From NCBI RefSeq assembly GCF_945859825.1, contig NZ_CAMAPC010000016.1:39254-103253 (forward strand): a DNA stretch of 64,000 nt. Reading direction: 5' to 3'. The notes beneath the pieces are model-generated. The model was not told the origin of the DNA and searched no databases. It saw nothing but the letters and a program-made list of their open reading frames with translations. A program made the position numbers and the translations under genes. Source of the stretch: Pseudoalteromonas holothuriae (GTDB taxonomy: Bacteria > Pseudomonadota > Gammaproteobacteria > Enterobacterales > Alteromonadaceae). This document shows, piece after piece, positions 50,239 through 59,143 of the stretch. Position 1 is the first letter of the stretch. Every line of letters starts with the position of its first letter.

Positions 50239-52632
50239 ATGCGTTTAAAAAGCCGTTTGATCAGTGTATTTTTATTTTGCTCATTACTGCCACTATTATT
50301 TGTCTTTGCTTTAACAATCAATCATACCAGCAGTCAAGCTAAGCAACTTAGCGTTAAAGCAATACAAGCGCAGGTACAAAATGGCGCAATGGTTTTTGAC
50401 CGTTATTTCAGCCAGCGAAAAGCAGAGCTGGCTGTAATGGCCAGTGATTTGCGCGTACAAAGTATGCAATTTAGCCAAATGCAGGACTATTTAGCAGCCC
50501 ATAAAGCGCGCAGTAATGGTGTATATGAAAAGTTCATTATTGGTGAGTTAGATGGCAGCTTTTATAATACTGAAGGCGGCAATCCAGCACAGGAACTACG
50601 CCGCACATTTGATGATAATGACCCAAATTCACCTAGAAAAAACATAATGCAGCGTGACTACTGGCAAACTACAGTAGCCAACAATACTGAACAAAAGCCG
50701 TTGATCTATGTTTCTGAACCAATGATCTCCTATACCACGGGTGTAAAACAAATGGTGATCAGCAGCAGTATTATTAACCAACAAAATAAGCTGGTGGGGT
50801 TACTTGCAGGTAGTATCCCATGGCGAGAAATTGACCGGCTTAGTCATGTTGTTAAGCAGCAAATAGAAGACTCTTTTACTGACCAAGCGCGTGTGATGAT
50901 TATTTCAGCAAGTGGGGCTTATATTTATCACTGGGATGAGAGCAAAGTTATTCATTTAGAATCTAAAAATGGAGAATTTGTGATCAATGACTTGGGTGAG
51001 CGAGAAGCAAAAAAACAGTATATTTCTCAACATGAGAACCCGGCATTAAAAGCGATAGGTATTAGGATGCTCGCAGGCCACAACGGGTATGAAATACTAC
51101 CAAAGGGGGTTGGGGGTCAAATGGAGCATGTGTTTTTTGCACCAATAAATGCCGCAGGTTATAGCATTGCGATGGTGCTGCCAGATGATGTGATGTTTGC
51201 ACAAGTTCAGGCTTTATATGGGCAGCTTTGGCTAATATTTGTAGTGGTTTTGTTGGTGGTACTTTTAATTGCGCTGTGGTTATCAGCAAAGCTCTACACG
51301 CCTATTAAAGAACTGACTCGTGCGGCGCAACAGCTATCATCAGGTCAATATGATTACCCGCTAGGCTTTTATAATAATGATGAAATAGGAGACTTAACTC
51401 GGGCATTTAATCATATGCGCAAAGAGCTGCAACAGCGAGAGCACACGTTAGAAAAGCGAGTGCTTGCTCGTACTCAAAAACTAAAAAGCGCGCAGGAATT
51501 AGCACAGCAAGCACTACGTGTTAAAAGCCAATTTTTGGCTAATATGAGCCATGAAATTCGCACTCCTATGAATGGTATTCTAGGCACTTTAGAGCTATTA
51601 AAAGACAGTGATGAGTTAAATAAGGAGCAAACTCAGTTGTTAAGAGTATGCACTCAGTCAGGTCATCATTTGTTGGGCGTTATTAATAGTATTTTGGATT
51701 TATCTAAACTAGAAGAAGGTCAAGCTTGCGCACAATACAGCGACTTTTCATTTACTGAATTGGTTAACGATATTAAAAATATGCTCACTCCACTGGCTGA
51801 TGAAAAACACCTTGATTTGCAAATGAGCGTTGCTGCTAACGTACCGTCTATGCTGGTAAGTGATTCTACTCGCTTGCGACAAGTGTTAATTAATGTGTTG
51901 GGCAATGCCATTAAATTTACACAACACGGTAGTGTTTTTTTAGCTTTTGAATATCAACTTAATAATAAACAAGAAAATGAACTACAGATAACAATATCCG
52001 ATACCGGTATTGGCATTGCTGAAGATGATTTAAAACAGATATTTGAGCCATTTAGACAAGCACAAGGCAGCGCTACCAGTCAGTTTGAAGGAACGGGGCT
52101 TGGGCTTAGTTTATGTAAAGAACTGCTTACTTTGCTTGGAGGGGCAATTGATATTGAGTCTGAGGTTGGCAAAGGAACTCGGGTGTTTATTACGGTGCCT
52201 GTAAAAGAGAGTAATAAAGAAAAAGCACAAAATGAAAAGCATGATACTCGATTGCCTAATGAGTTAAGTGGACATGTGTTACTCGCTGAGGACAATGATA
52301 TAAATATCATGGTGGTAACAGCCATGCTGGTAAAGTTGGGGCTTGAAGTGAGCACTGCTAAAGATGGTATGTTAGCACTTGAGTTGTTGGAAAAAGGAGA
52401 GTTTGATGTGGTGCTAATGGATGTATATATGCCAAATTTAAATGGCCTAGAGACAGCAAAGCGTATTAGGCAGAAGAATCAATTTCGACATTTGCCAATT
52501 ATAGCCTGCTCAGCGAATATTTTTGAAGAAGATAAAAGTGCGTGTTTTAATGCCGGTATGGATGACTTTATTAGTAAACCTATCAATAAAGAAAAGCTCA
52601 AAGAGGTTTTGGCACGTTGGTTGCCGTGTTAA
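50239..52632 (+). CDS. Cache-domain hybrid sensor histidine kinase
   Basis: 797 aa. A first membrane helix (about 8-28) precedes a periplasmic dCache-type sensor (about 35-320, with YVSEPMISYTTGVKQMVISS). The second helix is at about 332-356, followed by HAMP and a coiled coil. The HisKA phospho-acceptor is H438 in ANMSHEIRTPMNGILG; the ATPase domain has NVLGNAIKFT, DTGIGI and GTGLGLSL. A C-terminal receiver has D728 (VLMDVYMPNLNG). No Hpt domain or regulator gene is adjacent, so phosphotransfer must use a separate Hpt protein. The Cache sensor suggests a small extracellular ligand. Confidence 0.95.
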   Translation: MRLKSRLISVFLFCSLLPLLFVFALTINHTSSQAKQLSVKAIQAQVQNGAMVFDRYFSQRKAELAVMASDLRVQSMQFSQMQDYLAAHKARSNGVYEKFIIGELDGSFYNTEGGNPAQELRRTFDDNDPNSPRKNIMQRDYWQTTVANNTEQKPLIYVSEPMISYTTGVKQMVISSSIINQQNKLVGLLAGSIPWREIDRLSHVVKQQIEDSFTDQARVMIISASGAYIYHWDESKVIHLESKNGEFVINDLGEREAKKQYISQHENPALKAIGIRMLAGHNGYEILPKGVGGQMEHVFFAPINAAGYSIAMVLPDDVMFAQVQALYGQLWLIFVVVLLVVLLIALWLSAKLYTPIKELTRAAQQLSSGQYDYPLGFYNNDEIGDLTRAFNHMRKELQQREHTLEKRVLARTQKLKSAQELAQQALRVKSQFLANMSHEIRTPMNGILGTLELLKDSDELNKEQTQLLRVCTQSGHHLLGVINSILDLSKLEEGQACAQYSDFSFTELVNDIKNMLTPLADEKHLDLQMSVAANVPSMLVSDSTRLRQVLINVLGNAIKFTQHGSVFLAFEYQLNNKQENELQITISDTGIGIAEDDLKQIFEPFRQAQGSATSQFEGTGLGLSLCKELLTLLGGAIDIESEVGKGTRVFITVPVKESNKEKAQNEKHDTRLPNELSGHVLLAEDNDINIMVVTAMLVKLGLEVSTAKDGMLALELLEKGEFDVVLMDVYMPNLNGLETAKRIRQKNQFRHLPIIACSANIFEEDKSACFNAGMDDFISKPINKEKLKEVLARWLPC

Positions 52633-52730
52633 ATTTTTGTTGTCAGCACTATACTTTTACTGGGTTATATATTTAAATGATTGAATAAATTACGATAACT
52701 GGTGTAAGCCAGAGGTTTCAAGGAATTGAG

Positions 52731-53450
52731 ATGAATTATAAGCTGTTAACGCGGTTAGCTGTGCTATTTATCATTGTTATTATATGTATTAAAAGACCTA
52801 TATTATTTGAGACGTTTTTATCATCAAGCCCAAAAACTGAATTTACCGATGGTATACACGGTATTGATGTGTCGCACGACCAAGGTCAGGTAAATTGGCA
52901 TAAAGTGGCACAAAGTGGTATTCAGTTTGTATATTTAAAGGCTACTGATGGTATGACTTACACCGATCCTAAGTACTCTGATAATTTGCAAGGTATACAA
53001 GCAACGAACCTTGCGGTTGGGGCTTATCATTTTTTTGAAGCCGAAGATGACCCGCAAAAACAACTCGCCCACTTTCTAGCTCACATTAAAGGTAAGGGCC
53101 TTACCTTGACGCCTATGGTTGATGTTGAATTACTGCGCGCACAAAGTGCGGCTCAAATTAAAACGCGGCTCAATAGTTTTTTAACAGAGCTTGAGCAGCA
53201 AATTGGCTGTAAACCACTTATTTACAGCTATGGTAGTTTTTGGCAAGCCAATATTGGCACTGGGTTTAATGACTACCCATTTTGGTTTGCACAATATAAC
53301 AAAACGATGCAGCCACCTGAAAAACTCAAAAACATTAAAATTTGGCAATACTCAGAGCGAGGATCTGTACCAGGTATTGATACACCCGTTGACTTAGACA
53401 AAGTGCTCGATACGGAGCAAGGGTTGGAGGCATTAAAATGCAATTACTAA
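52731..53450 (+). CDS. Glycoside hydrolase family 25 muramidase
   Basis: 239 aa with an N-terminal hydrophobic helix (about 5-21) that serves as signal or anchor. The GH25 fold is shown by HGIDVSHDQGQVNW (Asp at the entrance of the active site), FVYLKATDG, GAYHFF, the catalytic region MVDVELL near residue 130, and WFAQYN and IWQYSERGSVPGI. GH25 enzymes cut the MurNAc-GlcNAc bond. The gene overlaps the next one by 13 bp. AAGGAATTGAG precedes the ATG. Confidence 0.92.
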   Translation: MNYKLLTRLAVLFIIVIICIKRPILFETFLSSSPKTEFTDGIHGIDVSHDQGQVNWHKVAQSGIQFVYLKATDGMTYTDPKYSDNLQGIQATNLAVGAYHFFEAEDDPQKQLAHFLAHIKGKGLTLTPMVDVELLRAQSAAQIKTRLNSFLTELEQQIGCKPLIYSYGSFWQANIGTGFNDYPFWFAQYNKTMQPPEKLKNIKIWQYSERGSVPGIDTPVDLDKVLDTEQGLEALKCNY

Positions 53451-54364
53451 CTTCATTTGGTCAAGGCATACTCAAACATAAATGTCGTTTACTTGCTCTG
53501 TTGTGTGGCGTGTTAAGTGTGTGGTTACTGGTTGCTATTATTCAGGGGCAGTTTGCTGATAGTAACTTGATACAAGACAATAAAAAATTGTATCAGTCAA
53601 ACCAGCATTATTTAGCACAAGTTGAACAACAAATACTCAAAGACTTAGCTGATGTTAATGTACTCAATGCTGCACTTAATGTGGCTAAAAGCAGTCAATT
53701 TGGTATCTCTTTTATTGTTGATTTTAATGTGGAAATTGGCAGTTTACTCACTGATTTATCAAACTTACTTGAAAAAAGCAGCCATTATTTATTTTGGTCA
53801 ATGGCGTTAGTGGGTGCAATACAAGCTTTTACTTTTTTAGCTGAGCAGCTCTCTCCTTGGGTATTTCAAGCGATGTTGCTGTATGTGAGTGGCTGGGCTT
53901 TTTTGTGCGTGTGTCAGCCTAAGTTGCGTCATCGGCCTAGCTTACAATGGCTAGCAAAAGCAGTGGTAACGATATTTGTAATTTGCCATTTGATAATACC
54001 GTACAGTATTCATGTTAGCGCGCAGACATCTCATTTAGTGGCTGCTGAATTGGGTCATAAAGCTGACCTGAGTTACTTCAGCGATGTTGCTCAAGAGATG
54101 CATACTGGGTTATCAAGTACGGATCTTAAAGCGCATGCTAAGCACGGTGTAAAGGTACTACACAAAGCCTTAGCGATTAAGCTATCTGATAAGGTGTTAA
54201 AGGGCAATAGCGTGGTGACGCACAATTTAGCGCATAAGTTTATTGCGTTTGTATTGCTGCCACTCTTGTTTGCTTGGTTACTGTATTTGTTGATCAGACG
54301 TTGTTTACAGAGCTTATTACGGCCTACACGTCAAACGCCACTCGATACGCCATTAGTGTCATGA
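53438..54364 (+). CDS. Membrane protein of unknown function paired with the GH25 muramidase
   Basis: 308 aa. Hydrophobic helices occur at about residues 18-36, 125-142, 146-160, 178-196 and 268-288. Periplasmic regions contain amphipathic helices (residues about 45-120 and 200-262). No family recognised. The 13-bp overlap with the muramidase gene shows coupled translation. Possible roles are to localise, regulate or give immunity to the muramidase. Confidence 0.7.
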   Translation: MQLLTSFGQGILKHKCRLLALLCGVLSVWLLVAIIQGQFADSNLIQDNKKLYQSNQHYLAQVEQQILKDLADVNVLNAALNVAKSSQFGISFIVDFNVEIGSLLTDLSNLLEKSSHYLFWSMALVGAIQAFTFLAEQLSPWVFQAMLLYVSGWAFLCVCQPKLRHRPSLQWLAKAVVTIFVICHLIIPYSIHVSAQTSHLVAAELGHKADLSYFSDVAQEMHTGLSSTDLKAHAKHGVKVLHKALAIKLSDKVLKGNSVVTHNLAHKFIAFVLLPLLFAWLLYLLIRRCLQSLLRPTRQTPLDTPLVS

Positions 54365-54391
54365 TTTATATTGATTTTTATTAATAGTTGT

Positions 54392-54648
54392 CTAGGGCCT
54401 GTTGATCTTTGCTATGTGTTTTTGCAGCAGTCATTCGGGTATTTTAGCAAGGCAGAACCTGCGTCGCATAGTTATTCTATGTAAGTCAGGTGATAACGTA
54501 GAAAAAATGTTCGAATGGCGCTGCCCAAAGGCTTCCACTACTTTGTCATTCGCAACTGACATAAATTATTATGCTGCATTACTCATTTCGCGTAATGAAA
54601 GCCTTTGATTTGAACAAAATTTATACCTCAAAGATCAACAGACCCTAG
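54392..54648. mobile_element. MITE, 257 bp, with 20-bp terminal inverted repeats
   Basis: The left end CTAGGGCCTGTTGATCTTTG and the complement of the right end match in 19 of 20 positions (C versus T at position 7). CTAG, or its central TA, at both edges may be the target duplication, as for IS630/Tc1-type elements. A subterminal imperfect inverted repeat (GCAGC-CATTCG and CGAATG-GCTGC) strengthens the case. There is no transposase gene; the 68-codon open frame inside is not regarded as a gene. Confidence 0.85.
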
Positions 54649-54736
54649 AAATACGTATTTTATGCGTTTCTTCACAGTTGCTTCACATCACTTTCTTTAG
54701 CCTTGAGAGACACCTAAAAGTTAAAGGAAACAAGTT

Positions 54737-55852
54737 ATGTTCAAAATGATCTTACCTATATTTTTAGCGGCGGCCAGCTTTACGGTTTATGCGGGCGATA
54801 ATCCCAATGTAGTGATGGTACTCAGTAGCCATGGTCAATTGTCAGCAGATGGCGAACTTAGCCAGCCGGGCTATGAGTTTGATGAATTAGCAAAGGCATA
54901 TCGTGTTTTTAAAGCAAATGGCTTAGATGTTACTTTTGCAAGCCCAGCGGGCGGCAAACCTGTTGCAGATAAATATGATAGTCAAAAACCTTACAACCAA
55001 GCTTTTTTGCAAGATACACATGCCGTCACGGCACTTAATACCACCTATAAAATTAGCGCAATAGATGCACAGAACGTTGATGCAGTGTTTGTTGTTGGCG
55101 GAAAAGGGCCGATGTTTGATTTATATAAGCACTCACCTTTGCAAACGCTCATTGCGAATGTTTATCAGCAGCAGGGTGTGATCTCAGCGGTATGTCATGG
55201 TCCAGCAGCTTTGGTTAATGTAAAACTCAGTAATGGGCAATACCTAGTGGCTAATAAACGAGTAAATGGGTTTACTAACCAAGAAGAAATAGCATTTGGT
55301 AAAAAATGGCGACCACATTTTGATTTCTTACTAGAGGATAAGCTTAAAGACCGAGGCGCTCAGTTTGAGCATGCAGGGATGATGTTGAGCCATGTTGAAA
55401 AAGATGGCAATCTTATAACCGGACAAAACCCTTTTTCAACTGCTCAAACCGCCACTGAAGTAGTTAAAGCACTGGGAATTAAGCCGGTTGATTTAACACC
55501 TAATAAAGACGATAAAACGATGGCGCTGGTGAAAAAAGTGATGGCAGGTGATAATCAAGCGGTATTGTCATACCAACAGCATGCGCAAGATTATGATGTT
55601 ATGTTAATGGCTATGTCGGGGGTTTATCAGCTTAAGCATGCACAAGACGAAAAAGTTGTAAGTGGTGCCGTTGTGTTGCTAGAGCTGACTCAAAAGCAAG
55701 TTAATCATCCAATGCTTGATTTGAGCCTAGCGCAGGGTTACATCCAACAAGATAAGCCTCATCAAGCAAAAGCGCTTGTTGAAGGTGTGATTAAATCACA
55801 CCCTGATAATCAACAAGCTCAGGTATTATTAAAGTCGATTGGTCAAATTTAG
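54737..55852 (+). CDS. Exported DJ-1/PfpI family protein with C-terminal repeat domain
   Basis: 371 aa with signal peptide (cleavage after VYAG). Residues about 22-235 form an Hsp31/DJ-1-like domain: PGYEFDELAKAY (acidic residue), FVVGGKGPMFDL, and nucleophile elbow AVCHGPAAL with Cys near 152. Hsp31-type enzymes are glyoxalase III / chaperone-like, but normally cytosolic; this one is exported. The last 100 residues look like TPR-like helices (VLLELTQKQVNHPMLDLSLAQ), an uncommon addition. AAAGGAAACAAGTT precedes the start. Confidence 0.85.
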   Translation: MFKMILPIFLAAASFTVYAGDNPNVVMVLSSHGQLSADGELSQPGYEFDELAKAYRVFKANGLDVTFASPAGGKPVADKYDSQKPYNQAFLQDTHAVTALNTTYKISAIDAQNVDAVFVVGGKGPMFDLYKHSPLQTLIANVYQQQGVISAVCHGPAALVNVKLSNGQYLVANKRVNGFTNQEEIAFGKKWRPHFDFLLEDKLKDRGAQFEHAGMMLSHVEKDGNLITGQNPFSTAQTATEVVKALGIKPVDLTPNKDDKTMALVKKVMAGDNQAVLSYQQHAQDYDVMLMAMSGVYQLKHAQDEKVVSGAVVLLELTQKQVNHPMLDLSLAQGYIQQDKPHQAKALVEGVIKSHPDNQQAQVLLKSIGQI

Positions 55853-55965
55853 CCTAAAGTATATTAGTACTCACTTACGGTGTGGCGTTTAATAAAGTTG
55901 CACCGTGTTTAATAACTTCAGATCTAAAGCGATAAAATATCAATGAGATATGCACACTGTGATGG

Positions 55966-56745
55966 TTAGCTTACTTGAGTCAATAAATTGCCATTGTGTA
56001 TTTGTGCAATGATATTATTTACGGCTTGACCAACTTGTTCGTTATGACTATCGATAAAGAAGTGGTCGCCTTCAAAATATTCAAATGAAAAGTTGCTCGA
56101 AAAGTAATTTTGCCAATCAAGCTGCGCCTGCTCGCTGATTTCATCTTTTTTACCCGCAAATACACTGATATTACATGATAATTGCTCTGGTCCTGTGTAC
56201 CTGTAGGTGTCAGCAAGTTTAAAATCTGCGCGTAACACAGGCATGAATAGCGCCATCAATTCTTCATTTTCTAAAACAGCGGGAGGCGTACCATTAAGAC
56301 TTTTTAACTCTTCAATAAAGTCGGCATCATTTAACAAATAAACGTTCTTGTCACTGCGGTCTTTGCCTGGGTTTGCACTGCCTGAGGCAATGAAATGACA
56401 GGGTCCTTGTAGGCCACGTTTTTTTATTTTTAACTGTATCTCAAAGGCAACTCTGGCGCCTAGGCTATGACCATAAAAAATGGTATCGGCGTTTAAATGT
56501 GGCGTTAATTCATCAAGGAGCGTGTTTGTTAAGATGTCCATACAATCTGCTGGTGGCTCGCTAAAGCGGCTGCCACGTCCGGGCATAGAGATCATAATTA
56601 GCTCTACATAATGCGGCAAGGTGTTTTGCCAATCGCTAAATGATCTTGCACTTCCTCCAGCATAAGGAAAGCAGATTAGTTTCAAAGTCGCTTGCGGATT
56701 GGGTTTTGGGATATATAACCACTGGCTTGGTGGTAAGTTGCTCAT
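55966..56745 (-). CDS. Type II thioesterase (GrsT/SrfAD-like)
   Basis: 259 aa alpha/beta hydrolase. LICFPYAGGSARSF and ISMPGRGSRFSEPP near the N-terminus are hallmarks of type II thioesterases of NRPS/PKS. The nucleophile is Ser in YGHSLGARVAFE near residue 94; the catalytic His lies in EGDHFFID near 227 and the Asp near 200 (FAGKKDE). They remove wrong acyl groups from carrier proteins. No NRPS or PKS gene is within this window, so the partner must be elsewhere or the gene is an orphan. Confidence 0.88.
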   Translation of the reverse strand: MSNLPPSQWLYIPKPNPQATLKLICFPYAGGSARSFSDWQNTLPHYVELIMISMPGRGSRFSEPPADCMDILTNTLLDELTPHLNADTIFYGHSLGARVAFEIQLKIKKRGLQGPCHFIASGSANPGKDRSDKNVYLLNDADFIEELKSLNGTPPAVLENEELMALFMPVLRADFKLADTYRYTGPEQLSCNISVFAGKKDEISEQAQLDWQNYFSSNFSFEYFEGDHFFIDSHNEQVGQAVNNIIAQIHNGNLLTQVS

Positions 56746-56889
56746 TTAAATATCCTTTTTTATTTCTGGTTTTTTTAATGAATATGCTCTGTAGTGTATC
56801 GCGTTCGGGAATAAAAAGAAATCCATAGCCAAATTTGTTGGTGTTTTATACTAAAGTTCACAATATTAATGTACCCAAAAGTCATATTA

Positions 56890-56907
56890 ATGGCATTAAT
56901 TTGCCAT
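56890..56907. promoter_or_regulatory. 18-bp palindrome upstream of the cyclic nucleotidase gene
   Basis: ATGGCATTAATTTGCCAT is ATGGCA / TGCCAT with a symmetric 6-base centre. It lies 76 bp before the start codon and could be an operator; no known consensus fits. Confidence 0.35.
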
Positions 56908-56982
56908 GAATAATTCGCTTAATTGTCTTTTTTTATCTCTATAGTACTTGCTCTATTTTAGATAAAAAAAAGAGCAAGGATC

Positions 56983-59025
56983 ATGAAAACAAAGTTACTA
57001 CCATTAGCAATATTGTGTGGCTCAAGCGCATTATTCACTGGCTGTTCAGACTCAGACAATAAACAGCAGTTTAAAAAAGTTGAAGTTCCCCAAGCAAAAG
57101 TAGTGAGTGACGGAACCAAAATAGAAGTTCGCTTGTTAGAGACCACAGATTTGCATGCCAATCTACTGAACTTTAACTACTTTGCAGATAAACAAGACGA
57201 TAAAGTGGGTCTGGTAAAAACGGCTGCTTTGATCCGCCAAGCGCGCGAACAGGCAACCAACTCAGTATTGGTAGATAACGGAGATTTAATTCAAGGCAGC
57301 CCGTTGGGTGACTATATGGCTAAGATTAAAAACTTAGCGGATGGTGAAGTACATCCTGTTTATGCAGCAATGAATACATTGGATTATGATGTAGCGAATA
57401 TTGGTAATCATGAATTTAACTTTGGGTTAGAGTTTTTAGATGAAGCAATTGATGATGCGAACTTTCCTTATATTTCGGCCAATGTATTTAAAGATGATGG
57501 CGATGATGACGCCAACAACGATGAGCCTTTATTTTCACCTTATGTGATCCAAGAAAAGACCTTTAAAGATACTGATGGTACGGAGCATACTATTAATGTT
57601 GGCTTTATTGGTTTTGTACCCCCACAAATTATGCAATGGGATAAAGCGAATCTTGAAGGCAAAGTGATTGCTAAAGATATAATTGAAATGGCCAATCACT
57701 ATGTACCAAAGATGAAAGAAGAAGGCGCTGATTTAATTGTTGCTATTCCTCATTCTGGATTAGAAGTAAGCGCTAAAAAACCCTTAGCAGAAAACGCCAG
57801 TTATTACTTGTCTAAAGTTGAAGGCATTGATGCCATTATGTTTGGGCATGCTCATGCAAACTTCCCAGGCCCGCGCTATGAAGGTTTAGCAGAGCATGGT
57901 GTAGATGTTGAAAAGGGCACTGTGAATGGCGTAGCGGCAGTAATGCCTGGCTTTTGGGGCAATCACTTAGGTGTGATTGACCTAACTTTAGAGTACACAT
58001 CAGGTAAGTGGCAGGTGAGCGACTCACAGTCAACTCTACAGGCCATTTATGAAACTGATGCAAACCGTGTAACCACTGCACTTGTAGAAAATGATGCGCA
58101 AGTAGAGTCGGCAGTTACACAAGCGCACCAAGAAACTCGCGACTGGGTTAATGCGCCATTTGCAAAAATCACAAGTCCAGTAAATAGCTATTTTGCTTTG
58201 GTGAATGACGACCCGTCTATTCAAATAGTGACTGATGCGCAAACTTGGTATACGCAAAAAATTGTTCAGGGTACTGAACTGGATGGCTTACCTATTTTAT
58301 CCGCAGGCGCACCATTTAGAGCAGGCCGTGGTGGTGCTGATGACTATACCTCAATAGCAAAGGGGGATATTGCATATCGAAATGTTGCTGACTTATATAT
58401 ATACCCTAATGTATTAAAAGTATTGAAGCTATCCGGTGCTCAAGTAAAAGAGTGGCTAGAAATGTCTGCCGGTCAATTTATGCAAATTGATACTGCCAGT
58501 ACAGACGTTCAAATGCTGATCAACCCTGATTTTCCGTCGTATAATTTTGATGTGCTAGATGGTGTGACATATAAAGTTGATGTCACTCAACCTGCAAGAT
58601 ACAACGCCAAAGGGGAAAAAGTATCTGATGGTCAGCGTATTATTGCATTGACCTATCAAGGTCAGCCAGTAAGTGCACAGCAGCAGTTTTTGGTTGCAAC
58701 CAATAACTACCGTGCTTCTGGTGGCGGTAACTTCCCAGCTATTGGCGCAGATAAAATAGTGGTTGATTCACCAGATGAGAACCGCCAAGTTGTCGCTGAT
58801 TATATTGCTCATCAAAGTAGTAAAAATAACGGCCAAGGCCTTAATCCAGCAGCCGATATGAACTGGTCATTCGCACCTGTTGCGAATGTACAAATTCAAT
58901 TCACCAGTGCAAATAGTGATGATGCAAAAGCATATAGTGAGCAATTTAGTCATATTTTGCCGACCACAGAAGTTAACGAAGCAGGCTTTGCAATTTACCA
59001 ACTGGATTTAACTCAACCTCAGTAA
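56983..59025 (+). CDS. cpdB: 2',3'-cyclic-nucleotide 2'-phosphodiesterase / 3'-nucleotidase, lipoprotein type
   Basis: 680 aa. Signal ends LFTGC (lipobox). The metallophosphoesterase domain has ETTDLHANLL near residue 53, DNGDLIQGSP near 98, NIGNHEFNFGL near 138, and FGHAHANFPGP near 288. The 5'-nucleotidase C-terminal domain shows YIYPNVLKVLKLSGAQVKEWLEM (FVYPN-type substrate loop; parts: YIYPNVLKVLKLSG, AQVKEWLEMSAG) near 475. CpdB degrades 2',3'-cyclic nucleotides and 3'-nucleotides in the periplasm to scavenge nucleosides and phosphate. The lipid anchor differs from soluble E. coli CpdB. A terminator follows. Confidence 0.93.
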   Translation: MKTKLLPLAILCGSSALFTGCSDSDNKQQFKKVEVPQAKVVSDGTKIEVRLLETTDLHANLLNFNYFADKQDDKVGLVKTAALIRQAREQATNSVLVDNGDLIQGSPLGDYMAKIKNLADGEVHPVYAAMNTLDYDVANIGNHEFNFGLEFLDEAIDDANFPYISANVFKDDGDDDANNDEPLFSPYVIQEKTFKDTDGTEHTINVGFIGFVPPQIMQWDKANLEGKVIAKDIIEMANHYVPKMKEEGADLIVAIPHSGLEVSAKKPLAENASYYLSKVEGIDAIMFGHAHANFPGPRYEGLAEHGVDVEKGTVNGVAAVMPGFWGNHLGVIDLTLEYTSGKWQVSDSQSTLQAIYETDANRVTTALVENDAQVESAVTQAHQETRDWVNAPFAKITSPVNSYFALVNDDPSIQIVTDAQTWYTQKIVQGTELDGLPILSAGAPFRAGRGGADDYTSIAKGDIAYRNVADLYIYPNVLKVLKLSGAQVKEWLEMSAGQFMQIDTASTDVQMLINPDFPSYNFDVLDGVTYKVDVTQPARYNAKGEKVSDGQRIIALTYQGQPVSAQQQFLVATNNYRASGGGNFPAIGADKIVVDSPDENRQVVADYIAHQSSKNNGQGLNPAADMNWSFAPVANVQIQFTSANSDDAKAYSEQFSHILPTTEVNEAGFAIYQLDLTQPQ

Positions 59026-59046
59026 TTTGTGCTTATCAGCGCATAA

Positions 59047-59073
59047 AAACAGCCCCATTGTTAGGGGCTGTTT
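59047..59073 (+). terminator. Terminator after cpdB
   Basis: Stem AAACAGCCCC / GGGGCTGTTT (10 bp, 7-base loop) 21 bases after the stop codon. Confidence 0.85.
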
Positions 59074-59143
59074 AACCTAACCCTAGCTGTAGTCTTTGCT
59101 TTGCAAAGTGATAGGAACTTCAAACAATAACGGGAACTTTAGA

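Noticed and set aside
54402..54608. 68-codon open frame
   Set aside because: Lies entirely inside the MITE, without ribosome site; explained by the element's sequence.
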